A stretch of 64,000 nucleotides of DNA, taken from assembly GCF_030718205.1 (NCBI RefSeq), contig NZ_JAUZQF010000001.1:992001-1056000 (forward strand), in the 5' to 3' direction. The stretch is from Nonomuraea turcica. GTDB lineage: Bacteria; Actinomycetota; Actinomycetes; Streptosporangiales; Streptosporangiaceae. The position numbers and the translations under genes were made by a program. Shown in pieces: positions 24,254 through 33,732 of the stretch. A model generated the notes under the pieces. The model had not been told where the DNA came from, searched no databases, and saw only the letters and a program-made list of their open reading frames with translations. Within the stretch, counting starts at the first letter, position 1. Every line of letters begins with the position of its first letter.

Positions 24254-25027
24254 ATGGACGTGAACGGATCTGCAGCAATCATTTCCGGCGGCGCCAGCGG
24301 CCTGGGCGAGGCCACCGCCCGCGAGCTGGCCCGCGCCGGCGCCACCGTGGTCGTCGCCGACCTCAACGAGGAGCGCGGCAAGAGCGTCGCCGACGAGATC
24401 GGCGGGGTCTTCGCCAGGACGGACGTGTCGGACGACGAGCAGGTGCAGGCGGCCGTGGACGCGGCCGTGGCCACCGGCAAGCCGCTGCGCGTGGTGGTCA
24501 ACAGCGCCGGCATCGGCTGGGCGGAGCGTACGGTCAACCGCGACGGCCAGCCGCACAACCCGGCCACCTACCGCAAGGTCATCGAGGTCAACCTGATCGG
24601 CACGTTCAACCTCATGCGCATCGCGGCGGCCGCGATCGCCAAGACCGAGCCGGCCGACGCCGACGGGCAGCGCGGCGTGGTGATCAACACGGCGTCTGTG
24701 GCGGCCCTGGAAGGGCAGACCGGGCAGTTGGCGTACTCGGCCTCCAAGGGCGGCATCGTGGGCATGACGGTGCCGGCGGCCCGCGACCTGTCGGCCATCG
24801 GCGTCCGCGTGAACACGATCTGCCCCGGCATCATCGACACCCCGATCTACGGCTTCTCCTCCAACGCCGAGGAGTTCAAGGCCAAGCTGGTCGCGCCGGT
24901 GGTGTTCCCCAAGCGCATGGGACGGGCCGACGAGTTCGCGCACCTGGTGCGCAGCCTCATCGAGAACGACTACATGAACGCCGAGGTCATCCGCTTCGAC
25001 GGCGGCATCCGCTTCCAGCCCAAGTGA
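24254..25027 (+). CDS. SDR-family 3-hydroxyacyl-CoA dehydrogenase-like enzyme
   Basis: A 257-aa short-chain dehydrogenase. The cofactor motif [13 protein letters not shown] is at ~11-23, DLNEERG marks the acidic NAD-preferring position, NSAG is near 84, and the catalytic Ser is in [14 protein letters not shown] with YSASK near 166. The long insert around [18 protein letters not shown] and the ending [11 protein letters not shown] are typical of type II 3-hydroxyacyl-CoA dehydrogenases (HSD17B10-like). Together with the crotonase gene 51 nt downstream it fits short/branched-chain acyl-CoA beta-oxidation. Confidence 0.88.
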   Translation: MDVNGSAAIISGGASGLGEATARELARAGATVVVADLNEERGKSVADEIGGVFARTDVSDDEQVQAAVDAAVATGKPLRVVVNSAGIGWAERTVNRDGQPHNPATYRKVIEVNLIGTFNLMRIAAAAIAKTEPADADGQRGVVINTASVAALEGQTGQLAYSASKGGIVGMTVPAARDLSAIGVRVNTICPGIIDTPIYGFSSNAEEFKAKLVAPVVFPKRMGRADEFAHLVRSLIENDYMNAEVIRFDGGIRFQPK

Positions 25028-25033
25028 GGTCCC

Positions 25034-25054
25034 CGCGGGGGGACGCCCCCCGCG
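25034..25054 (+). other. GC hairpin between SDR and crotonase genes
   Basis: CGCGGGGGG, loop ACG, CCCCCCGCG, 6 nt after the SDR stop and within the presumed operon. It may act as an attenuator or protect the upstream mRNA from 3' decay. Confidence 0.5.
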
Positions 25055-25078
25055 AACCCCCGAGTTGAAAGGCTTCCC

Positions 25079-25843
25079 GTGTCTGACGAAGTGCTCGTCG
25101 AGGAGTCCGGCAATGTCGCGATCATTACCATCAACCGGCCCAAGGCGCGCAACGCCGTCAATGGGGCGGTGGCGCGCGGGATCGCGGGCGCGCTGGACGA
25201 GCTCGATGAACGTCCCGACATTTCGGCATATGTCCTGACCGGCGCCGGGGGCACGTTCTCGGCGGGGATGGACCTGAAGGGCTTCCTGGCCGGCGACTTC
25301 CCGGTGGTCGAGGGGCGCGGGTTCGGCGGGGTGACCGAGGCGCCGCCGAAGAAGCCGCTCGTGGCCGCCGTCGAAGGGTACGCGCTCGCGGGCGGGTTCG
25401 AGCTCGCGCTGGCCTGCGACGTCATCGTGGCCTCGTCGCAGGCCACGTTCGGGCTGCCCGAGCCCAGGCGTGGGCTGGTGGCCGGGGCGGGCGGCATCAT
25501 GCGGCTGCCGCGGCGGATCCCGTACCACGTGGCCATGGAGATCGCGCTGACCGGCGAGCACTACCCGGCCTCCCGCCTGTATGAGCTCGGCCTGGTCAAC
25601 CGGATCACCGAGCCGGGGACGGCCCTGGAGGGAGCGCTGGAGCTGGCGCGCAAGATCGCCGCCAACGCCCCGCTGGCGCTCGCCGCCACCAAGAAGGTGA
25701 TCATCGAGTCCCAGGACTGGTCGCTGGAGGAGATGTTCGCCAAGCAAGGCGCGATCGTCGGTCCGGTGTTCGGCTCCAAGGACGCCATGGAGGGCGCCGC
25801 GGCCTTCGCCGAGAAGCGCGCGCCCCAGTGGAAGGGCGAATAG
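25079..25843 (+). CDS. Crotonase/enoyl-CoA hydratase family protein
   Basis: A 254-aa enoyl-CoA hydratase-fold enzyme. The oxyanion-hole segments are TGAGGTFSAGMDLKGF (~60-75) and EGYALAGGFELALACD (~100-115). The usual catalytic glutamates fall in LPEPRRGLVAGAGG (~130-143). Substrate is an enoyl- or other acyl-CoA; crotonases also include isomerases and dehalogenases, so the exact reaction is open. The GTG start follows GAAAGG. It forms an operon with the SDR before it and ends at a strong intrinsic terminator. Confidence 0.88.
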   Translation: MSDEVLVEESGNVAIITINRPKARNAVNGAVARGIAGALDELDERPDISAYVLTGAGGTFSAGMDLKGFLAGDFPVVEGRGFGGVTEAPPKKPLVAAVEGYALAGGFELALACDVIVASSQATFGLPEPRRGLVAGAGGIMRLPRRIPYHVAMEIALTGEHYPASRLYELGLVNRITEPGTALEGALELARKIAANAPLALAATKKVIIESQDWSLEEMFAKQGAIVGPVFGSKDAMEGAAAFAEKRAPQWKGE

Positions 25844-25863
25844 CTCTCCCCCTCCCGGAACCG

Positions 25864-25899
25864 GTATCCCCTCCCCGGAACGGGGAGGGGGATACTTTT
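25864..25899 (+). terminator. Intrinsic terminator after the crotonase gene
   Basis: GTATCCCCTCCCC, loop GGAAC, GGGGAGGGGGATAC with one bulged base, followed by TTTTA. One of the few terminators in the window with a real T-run. Confidence 0.9.
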
Positions 25900-25960
25900 A
25901 GCGCGTTCATAGGACTTCCTGCGTACCGTAAAGGGAGAAGACGAGCTACCGGGAGGGCGT

Positions 25961-26102
25961 ATGAGCGAGCGCAGCGAGCGACTAGGCCAACACAGCCGAC
26001 TGTCGCTCATGCGACCTCCGGAGGAGGGCGCATGAGCGAGCGCAGCGAGCGACTAGGCCAACACAGCCGACTGTCGCTCATGCGACCTCCGGAGGAGGGC
26101 GC
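25961..26102 (+). repeat. Perfect 71-bp tandem duplication carrying a ribosome site and start codon
   Basis: Two identical 71-bp units (25961-26031, 26032-26102) abut the rhomboid gene, whose first bases ATGAGCGA begin a third unit. Each unit begins ATGAGCGAGCGCAGCGAGCG and ends with CCTCCGGAGGAGGGCGC, that is, with the ribosome binding site of the next ATG. Each unit is also a complete 24-codon frame (MSERSERLG at the start), whose TGA overlaps the next ATG. Inverted ATGAGCGA/TCGCTCAT arms lie inside each unit. Confidence 0.95.
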
Positions 26103-26720
26103 ATGAGCGACTATTCGGGTTCGCCGAGGTTCGAGTCCGCCAAACGTGGCGCCGGAGCCCTTCTCTCCGGCGCGTTGAGCGCCTTCATCATCGTGGTCGG
26201 CATGCTCGTCGTGATGTGGGTCGTCGAGGGCGTCGACTTCGTGCTCAACGGCGCGCTCGACCAGTTCGGCATCCTCGGCTGGGATCCCGAGGGGCTGGTC
26301 GGCATCCTGTTCGCGCCCTTCCTGCACGGCGGCTTCGGCCACCTCATGGCCAACTCGGTGCCCCTGCTGGTGCTCGGCTTCCTGGCCGGGCTGCGTGACG
26401 TGCGCAAGTTCCTGTGGGCCAGCCTGATCATCATCGTGATCGGCGGGCTCGGCACCTGGCTGACCAGCCCCGCCGTCTACACGGTCGGGGCGAGCGGGCT
26501 GGTGTTCGGCTACTTCGGCTACATCCTGGCCAGGGGCGTGTTCGACCGGCGGCTGCTCGACATCGTCATCGCCGTGGGCGTGGGCATCGTCTACTACGGG
26601 ATCCTGGCGGGCCTGCTGCCCAACCAGGAGGGCATCTCTTGGCAGGGACACCTGTTCGGCCTCGTCGGCGGCGTGGTGGCCGGCTGGGTGCTCCGTCGTA
26701 GGCGAGCGCTAAATATGTGA
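26103..26720 (+). CDS. Rhomboid-family intramembrane serine protease
   Basis: A 205-aa six-helix membrane protease. The catalytic serine is S131 in VGASGLVFG and the catalytic histidine H183 in QGHLFGLVGG. The conserved HGGFGHLMANSV motif lies at ~75-86. Cleavage targets are unknown. The ATG and its GGAGGAGG ribosome site are the end product of the upstream 71-bp duplication, so two further equivalent start signals precede it. It ends 12 nt inside the convergent gene. Confidence 0.93.
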   Translation: MSDYSGSPRFESAKRGAGALLSGALSAFIIVVGMLVVMWVVEGVDFVLNGALDQFGILGWDPEGLVGILFAPFLHGGFGHLMANSVPLLVLGFLAGLRDVRKFLWASLIIIVIGGLGTWLTSPAVYTVGASGLVFGYFGYILARGVFDRRLLDIVIAVGVGIVYYGILAGLLPNQEGISWQGHLFGLVGGVVAGWVLRRRRALNM

Positions 26721-27293
26721 CCGCGTGTGCTCGGCCGGGGAGGCCGAGAGCAGGCGGTCGATGAAGGCCAGACCCACGGCGGAGGCCACGAACGCCAGGT
26801 GGATGATCGTCTGCCACATGATCTTGTCGTTGGGCGTCGACTGCACCCTGATGAAGGTCTGCAGCAGATGCACCGATGAGATGCCGATGATGGCCGTGGC
26901 CAGCTTGACCTTCAGCACGTTGGCGTTGACGTGGGAGAGCCACTCCGGCTCGTCGGGATGGTCGTTGAGGTTGATGCGGGAGACGAACGTCTCGTAACCG
27001 CCGATGATTACCATGATCAGCAGATTGGAGATCATCACCACGTCGATCAGACCCAGGACGGTGAGCATCACCACCACCTCGGCGGACGGCGTGCCCGCCG
27101 ACGCCGGGGCGGCGTGCAGGAACACCGTCTTGATCAGGTGCCAGAGCTCCAGCACGAACTGCCACACGTACACCGCCTGCGCCACGATCAGGCCCAGGTA
27201 AAGCGGCACCTGGAGCCAGCGGCTGGCGAACATCAGATAACCGAGGCTCTTGGGGCGCACGGTTCCCTGGCCGAATGGGGGGATATCGGGCAA
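26709..27293 (-). CDS. YqhA/UPF0114 (TIGR00645) family membrane protein
   Basis: A 194-aa integral membrane protein of the YqhA family. It has helices around LGYLMFASRWLQVPLYLGL, VVVMLTVLGLIDVVMISNLL and the conserved stretch MVIIGGYETFVSRI. HVNANVLKVKLATAIIGIS and HLLQTF near 150 are also typical. Function is not established. It reads toward the rhomboid gene with a 12-nt overlap and lies back-to-back with the BlaI-type gene. Confidence 0.9.
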   Translation of the reverse strand: MPDIPPFGQGTVRPKSLGYLMFASRWLQVPLYLGLIVAQAVYVWQFVLELWHLIKTVFLHAAPASAGTPSAEVVVMLTVLGLIDVVMISNLLIMVIIGGYETFVSRINLNDHPDEPEWLSHVNANVLKVKLATAIIGISSVHLLQTFIRVQSTPNDKIMWQTIIHLAFVASAVGLAFIDRLLSASPAEHTRSHI

Positions 27294-27331
27294 GAATGAT
27301 TCCTACAGCTTGAGCCGGAAAGGTTAGTCAG

Positions 27332-28836
<1,505 letters not shown>

Positions 28837-28950
28837 TTATGAGATCCGTGAAACTTTCACAGATGCTCCCAGGTCAGCGGCCGAAAGAGGGCCGGGGACT
28901 TGACGAAACGCCCTTTCCAACTCACGTTCCTCACTAGTCGCGGGAGCGTG

Positions 28951-29868
28951 ATGCCCATGGTCGACATGGATGGCCTCACCGCCAGAGAGCTGCAGGTCCT
29001 CTCCCTGACCTGCGCGGGTCACAGCGCCCAGGAGATCGCCGACCGGCTGCACATCGCCCGCTGCACCGTGGAGAATCACAAGCGGCACATCTACCAGAAG
29101 CTCGGCGTCGCCGGCCAGGCGCAGGCCGTGTCGCACGGCCTCGCGCTCGACCTGCTCCACCTCCGCCCGAGAGCGGCCGCTCGCGTGATCGGCGAGGGCC
29201 AAGTGAGCGCGACCATTCAACACAGCGCGCCGCGCCCGCGCGTGTCGTTCGGGCGCGACCTCGTGGTGCTGCATGCCAGGTGCGTCGTGGCGACGGAGAT
29301 CGTGACGCGGACCATGATCGGGGGCGGCAGACCGCTCTTCGCCGTGCGGGACACGGTCACCGGCGACGACGCCGCGGCCTGGCAGGGAGTGCTCAGGTTC
29401 ACGGCGGTGCTCGTGGACCCGCTCCCCGCGGACTGGCTGCTGCCGGTACGCCTCGGCGCCCGCGCCGTCGCCGTGCCGTCCGCGCCACCGTGTCCCACCA
29501 CGGTGGCGGACGCCATGGCCCACGGCGCGTACGCCGTACTGTGGCTGGAGGACGTCCCCGACCACCTCTGCGCGGTCCTCGACCTGGTGGCCGGTGACTA
29601 CGTGGTCGTGGGCGCGGACATGTGCCGCCGCCTCCTGCCCACGCCTCACCTCACCGGCCGCGAGCACGACGTGCTGGTCGCGATCGCCGCAGGCCGCACG
29701 ATCAGGCAGACAGGCCGCCTGCTGGGCATCGCGAGCAAGACCGTGGAGAGCACGCGGGCCCGCCTGTTCAGGAAGCTCGATGCGCGCAACAGGTCGGAGG
29801 TGCTCGCCAACGCCTACCGGGCGGGACTGCTTCCGACGGAACCGCCGACGCCGGTCGAGCGGTGCTGA
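28951..29868 (+). CDS. Regulator with two LuxR-type HTH domains
   Basis: A ~305-aa protein with a LuxR/GerE helix-turn-helix at each end. The first is at residues ~8-65 (LTARELQVLSLTCAGHSAQE then IADRLHIARCTVENHKRHIY). The second is at ~235-295 (LTGREHDVLVAIAAGRTIRQ then RLLGIASKTVESTRARLFRK). The ~160-residue middle has no recognised domain and no receiver or ATPase motifs. Two HTH units in one chain could grip two half-sites or loop DNA without dimerising. The start is uncertain: an ATG 6 nt later and a TTG 51 nt earlier are in frame. GGGAG lies before the ATG used. Confidence 0.8.
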   Translation: MPMVDMDGLTARELQVLSLTCAGHSAQEIADRLHIARCTVENHKRHIYQKLGVAGQAQAVSHGLALDLLHLRPRAAARVIGEGQVSATIQHSAPRPRVSFGRDLVVLHARCVVATEIVTRTMIGGGRPLFAVRDTVTGDDAAAWQGVLRFTAVLVDPLPADWLLPVRLGARAVAVPSAPPCPTTVADAMAHGAYAVLWLEDVPDHLCAVLDLVAGDYVVVGADMCRRLLPTPHLTGREHDVLVAIAAGRTIRQTGRLLGIASKTVESTRARLFRKLDARNRSEVLANAYRAGLLPTEPPTPVERC

Positions 29869-29883
29869 TCCCGGCGGAGCCGC

Positions 29884-31452
29884 TCACTGGCCCCGGCTGG
29901 CCGGATCGACCCGCGCGAACGTGAGCAGATCCACCATCCGGAAGTCGCCGGTCCCGCCGGTCCTGCGCGGCAGCGTGGGGCGCCAGGACGGGTTGGTCCT
30001 GAGGAAGGAGCTCGGATCGAGCTGCAGCAGCCCGATGAAGACCTCGCCCACGATCCTCGCCCCGACGCCGGCCAGCCGGACGCCACCGGCCAGGACCTCG
30101 GCCTCCTTGAGCACGTAGTACCACAGCGGCGTGCTGGCGGGCAGGCCGTGCCCGAACTGCTGCAGCTCCGGGAAGTGCTGCGACTCCAGCGCCTGCACGC
30201 CGACGGCACGGGCGATGTTCTGCCCGGACGGGATCGACCAGGTGATGTGCCGCAGCAGATTGCGCTGCGGCAGCGCGGTCGGCGCGTCCCCGGACGGGAT
30301 CGCGATCAGCGGCAGGTTGAACAGCGGCGTGGAGATCTTGGTGTCGATGCGCTTGTTGGGGCGCACCTGACCGTCGCCGAAGTCGAAGAACGTCTGCCAG
30401 CCGATGAAGCGCCTGGGCGCCCGGGCCTCGCCGCGCAGGTCGACGGGATCGGCCTGACCCTGGCCCGCCGGGTCGAAGACGAACCCGAAGAACGGCGTGT
30501 TGTCGGCGTTCCCCGCGAGGTTGGCCCGGTAGGAGGGCCGGACCTGGCTGTGCCCGAACCGGTACGCGGCGCCTTGGAACTCGACCGGGATGAACTGCTG
30601 GCCCTGCGCCGGCCGGTAGAACCGCCGCCCGTTGGCCAGGATGTCGTTGACCACGGTCGGTCCGATGATCAATGGCAGGAACTCGCGCAGGATGATCCAC
30701 TGGTAGTGCCATCTGACCTGCTGCCTGGCCGCCTCGAAGACGTTGCCGGTCTGCCCCGACGCGCGCAGGTGGTCGACCACCCGGTTGTGGAACAGCAGGA
30801 ACGCGGCGTGCAGGCCGCTGATCATCAGGTTCTCGTCGTTGCGCGGGTCGGGAATGATCGCCCTGCGGTTCGGCAGCCGCGGCAGGTCCTCGAACCTGCC
30901 GCCGCTCTCCAACCGGAACTTGGCGGGGTCGGAGGGGTTGTAGTACTGCGGGTCGGCCGTGGGCCCGCCGCCGTAGACGGTGTCGAGGTCCAGGCCGGGC
31001 GTCCGGGTGTTGGGCGACTGCTCTGGAGCGGTGGGGACGCCGAGCGGCGAGGTCTCGTCGAACGTCAGGTCGTGGTCGATGAACTGGCCGAGGAACGTGA
31101 TGCCGGCGGTCTGCGCGGCGTTGTCGAGGTTATTGGGGCTGAGCTCCGGGTTGGTGATCAGCCGGATCGGGCCCTCCTGGAGCGGGTCCTGGGCGTCGAT
31201 CACGCCCCCGGGACGGCCCATCGACATGAGGGCCTGCCGGAGGGTGGGCGCGTTGAAGTCGGCGAACGGGGCGATGTTGAAGATCCGGCCGAACCGGTCC
31301 GGGGCGGTGGCCAGGCCACCGGCCTGGACGGTGACGACTTTGGCGAGCGCCTCGGCGGGGGTGAGCGTCAGGGCGGCGGTCCCTGCTCCCACGCCGGCGA
31401 GGAAACCTCGCCTGCTTAAACCGGGCTTGGAGTCGTCGGTCGACTGGCGCAT
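29884..31452 (-). CDS. Tat-exported animal-type haem peroxidase
   Basis: A 522-aa peroxidase of the cyclooxygenase/myeloperoxidase superfamily. A twin-arginine signal (LSRRGFLAGVGAGTAALTL) suggests export folded with haem. The distal histidine is in FLGQFIDHDLTFD (~125). The region DPRNDENLMISGLHAAFLLF with HNRVVDHLR (~195-220) holds catalytic Arg and proximal His candidates. WIILREFLPLIIG and RFGHSQVRPSYRA are further family features. Substrate unknown; bacterial members may generate hypohalous or other oxidants outside the cell. It ends 15 nt from the convergent LuxR-type gene. Confidence 0.9.
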   Translation of the reverse strand: MRQSTDDSKPGLSRRGFLAGVGAGTAALTLTPAEALAKVVTVQAGGLATAPDRFGRIFNIAPFADFNAPTLRQALMSMGRPGGVIDAQDPLQEGPIRLITNPELSPNNLDNAAQTAGITFLGQFIDHDLTFDETSPLGVPTAPEQSPNTRTPGLDLDTVYGGGPTADPQYYNPSDPAKFRLESGGRFEDLPRLPNRRAIIPDPRNDENLMISGLHAAFLLFHNRVVDHLRASGQTGNVFEAARQQVRWHYQWIILREFLPLIIGPTVVNDILANGRRFYRPAQGQQFIPVEFQGAAYRFGHSQVRPSYRANLAGNADNTPFFGFVFDPAGQGQADPVDLRGEARAPRRFIGWQTFFDFGDGQVRPNKRIDTKISTPLFNLPLIAIPSGDAPTALPQRNLLRHITWSIPSGQNIARAVGVQALESQHFPELQQFGHGLPASTPLWYYVLKEAEVLAGGVRLAGVGARIVGEVFIGLLQLDPSSFLRTNPSWRPTLPRRTGGTGDFRMVDLLTFARVDPASRGQ

Positions 31453-31623
31453 GACGTGCCTCCTTACGGGCCTCCCGCCGGAGGAGGGCAGGCGCGCGCC
31501 GACAACCCGCTACGCGTGGTTGTCCGTCCTGCTCGGGGGAGGCTGGGGGTGCCTGCGCTCAGGCTGATCCCTTGACATAAGGCGGTCAAGGACAACTTTC
31601 CCCTAAGGCTGTTTCCACGAAAA

Positions 31624-31658
31624 CGGCTACCGCGCGGATGCGAGCCGCGCGGTAGCCG
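31624..31658 (-). terminator. Intrinsic terminator of the citrate synthase gene
   Basis: Reading leftward: CGGCTACCGCGCGG, loop of 7, CCGCGCGGTAGCCG, then TTTTCG. The stem is a perfect 14 bp, 12 nt past the stop codon. Confidence 0.9.
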
Positions 31659-31670
31659 CTGTGACGTGGA

Positions 31671-32777
31671 TCAGTACGCGCCGGTCACCTCGTCGGCACC
31701 GGGCACCTCGCTGAGCGGGCGCGAGGTGGGGCCGACGTAGTTCGCGCTGGGGCGGACCAGCCTGCCCGTGCGCTTCTGCTCCAGGATGTGCGCGGCCCAG
31801 CCGGCCGTGCGGGCGCAGGTGAACATCGAGGTGAACATGTGGGACGGAACCTCGGCGAAGTCCAGCACCACGGCCGCCCAGTACTCGACGTTGGTGGCGA
31901 GCACCCGGTCGGGCTTGCGCGCGTGCAGCTCCTCCAGCGCGGCCTGCTCCAGCGCCGCCGCGACCTCGTAACGCGGGGCGTCGAGCTCCTTGGCGGTACG
32001 GCGCAGCACGCGGGCGCGCGGGTCCTCGGCGCGGTAGACGCGGTGACCGAAGCCCATGAGCCTGTTGCCCTTGTCGAGCTCGCCCTGGACGTACTTCTTG
32101 GCGTCGCCCAGCTGCTCGACGCCCTCGATCATGTGCAGCACCCGGGCCGGGGCGCCGCCGTGCAGCGGACCGGACATGGCGCCGACGGCACCGGAGAGCG
32201 CGGCGGCCACGTCGGCGCCGGTGGAGGCGATGACGCGGGCGGTGAACGTCGAGGCGTTCATGCCGTGCTCGGCCGCGGAGGTCCAGTAAGCGTCGATGGC
32301 CTTGACGTGCTTGGGATCGGGCTCACCGCGCCAGCGGATCATGAACCGCTCGACGATGGTCTTCGCCTCGTCGACCCGGCTCTGCGGCACCATCGGCAGG
32401 CCGAGTCCGCGCGCGGACTGCGCCACGAACGACAGCGCCATGACGGAAGCCCGCGCCAACTGGTCGCGGGCCTCTTCGTCACTGATGTCGAGCAGCGGCT
32501 TGAAGCCATAGGCCGGAGCCAGCATGGCCAGCGCGCTCTGTACGTCTACGCGGATGTCACCGGAGTGGACAGGGATGGGGTACGGCTCCGCCGGGGGCAG
32601 GCCCGGCTGGAACGTGTTGTCGACCAGCAGGCCCCAGACGGCCCCGAACGGGACACGGCCGACCAGCTCTTCGATGTCGACGCCCCGGTATCGAAGGGCG
32701 CCCCCTTCTTTGTCCGGTTCCGCGATCTCGGTCTCGAAAGCTACGACGCCTTCGAGCCCGGGTTTGAAGTCGGACAT
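31671..32777 (-). CDS. Citrate synthase (type 2-like)
   Basis: Condenses acetyl-CoA with oxaloacetate; 368 aa from the ATG reading MSDFKPGLEGVVAF, which follows GGGAGG by 9 nt. The catalytic histidines lie in AAEHGMNASTFTARV and GFGHRVYRAEDPRA, and the catalytic Asp probably in VVLDFAEVPS. The domain opening with GALRYRGVDIEELVGRVPFG is typical of the short, NADH-insensitive citrate synthases of actinomycetes. 2-Methylcitrate synthase is the alternative, but no prp genes are near. Transcription ends at an intrinsic terminator. Confidence 0.93.
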   Translation of the reverse strand: MSDFKPGLEGVVAFETEIAEPDKEGGALRYRGVDIEELVGRVPFGAVWGLLVDNTFQPGLPPAEPYPIPVHSGDIRVDVQSALAMLAPAYGFKPLLDISDEEARDQLARASVMALSFVAQSARGLGLPMVPQSRVDEAKTIVERFMIRWRGEPDPKHVKAIDAYWTSAAEHGMNASTFTARVIASTGADVAAALSGAVGAMSGPLHGGAPARVLHMIEGVEQLGDAKKYVQGELDKGNRLMGFGHRVYRAEDPRARVLRRTAKELDAPRYEVAAALEQAALEELHARKPDRVLATNVEYWAAVVLDFAEVPSHMFTSMFTCARTAGWAAHILEQKRTGRLVRPSANYVGPTSRPLSEVPGADEVTGAY

Positions 32778-32915
32778 GCTCGGCCGCCTCCCTTTCTTGC
32801 CATGTTTCGGCAACGCAAAGCCTTGATGTCGAGATACCGGCGGGTCAATTTAACCCCCTCCCAGGTCATGCTCGGTCTCGGGACCCGCCGTAAGGCCAAA
32901 CCCGCTGGTCGGAGC

Positions 32916-33018
32916 GGTCTCGGAAGCCGGCAAGAGATCGCCATGACACAGTGGTGTCAGAGTCGGCATGAGATCGCCATGACACAAGCGGTCTCAGAGT
33001 CGGCATGAGATCGCCATG
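32916..33018 (+). repeat. 37-nt direct repeats upstream of pdxH
   Basis: Units start at 32916, 32953 and 32990; the third is truncated after 29 nt, next to the pdxH start. The core is GGTCTCAGAGTCGGCATGAG followed by ATCGCCATGACACA. The first unit is the most diverged and contains a compensating one-base shift. The array lies between the divergent gltA-type gene and pdxH, so it occupies the pdxH promoter or leader. Confidence 0.9.
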
Positions 33019-33026
33019 GGAAGCGG

Positions 33027-33722
33027 GTGCGTGGGATCGTGCCCGCGGGCACGCAAGAATACGGTCTCGTGGATGCCACCCCGCGCCCGCCCGTGCTGGC
33101 GGGGCTTCGCCGTACGTACGAGGGCGAGCCGCTGCTCGAATCAGACCTCGCGTCCGACCCCATCGCGCAATTCACCGTCTGGTTCCAGGATGCGGTCGAC
33201 GCCGGCCTGCCGGAACCCAACGCCATGATCCTGGCCACGGCCTCCGCCGGAGGTCGCCCCGGCGCCAGGACGGTCCTGCTGAAGGGCTACGACGAACGCG
33301 GATTCGTCTTCTACACCAACTACGAGTCGCGCAAGGGCCGCGACCTGGCCGAGAACCCCCGGGCCTCGCTGTTGTTCCCCTGGCACCCCATCCGCCGCCA
33401 GGTCCGCATCGAGGGCACCGTCGCCAAGATCCCCCACGAGGAGTCGGCGGCATATTTCAACTCCCGCCCGTACGGCTCGCGCATCGGCGCGTGGGCCTCA
33501 CGCCAGTCGGCGGTCGTGCGCTCCAGGGAGGAGCTGGACGCCCGCTACCGCGAGCTGGCCGACCGCTGGCCGGACGACCCGCCGGTGCCCGACTTCTGGG
33601 GCGGCTACCGCGTGGCCCCCAACGAGGTGGAATTCTGGCAGGGACAGCTCGACAGGATGCACGACCGCCTTCGCTACCGGCGGACCCGACCCGGCTGGGC
33701 CTTGGAGAGACTCGCGCCTTAG
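33027..33722 (+). CDS. pdxH: Pyridoxamine 5'-phosphate oxidase
   Basis: FMN enzyme that oxidises pyridoxamine- or pyridoxine-5'-phosphate to pyridoxal phosphate. The family opening (VLAGLRRTYEGEPLLESDL), the FMN-binding GARTVLLKGYDERGFVFYTN (~80-100), SRKGRDLAENP and the C-terminal GGYRVAPNEVEFWQGQLDR with HDRLRYRR are all present. The length of 231 aa is typical. The GTG start follows GGGAAGCGG. It is preceded by three tandem 37-nt repeats. Confidence 0.95.
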   Translation: MRGIVPAGTQEYGLVDATPRPPVLAGLRRTYEGEPLLESDLASDPIAQFTVWFQDAVDAGLPEPNAMILATASAGGRPGARTVLLKGYDERGFVFYTNYESRKGRDLAENPRASLLFPWHPIRRQVRIEGTVAKIPHEESAAYFNSRPYGSRIGAWASRQSAVVRSREELDARYRELADRWPDDPPVPDFWGGYRVAPNEVEFWQGQLDRMHDRLRYRRTRPGWALERLAP

Positions 33723-33732
33723 TGTGCATTGA

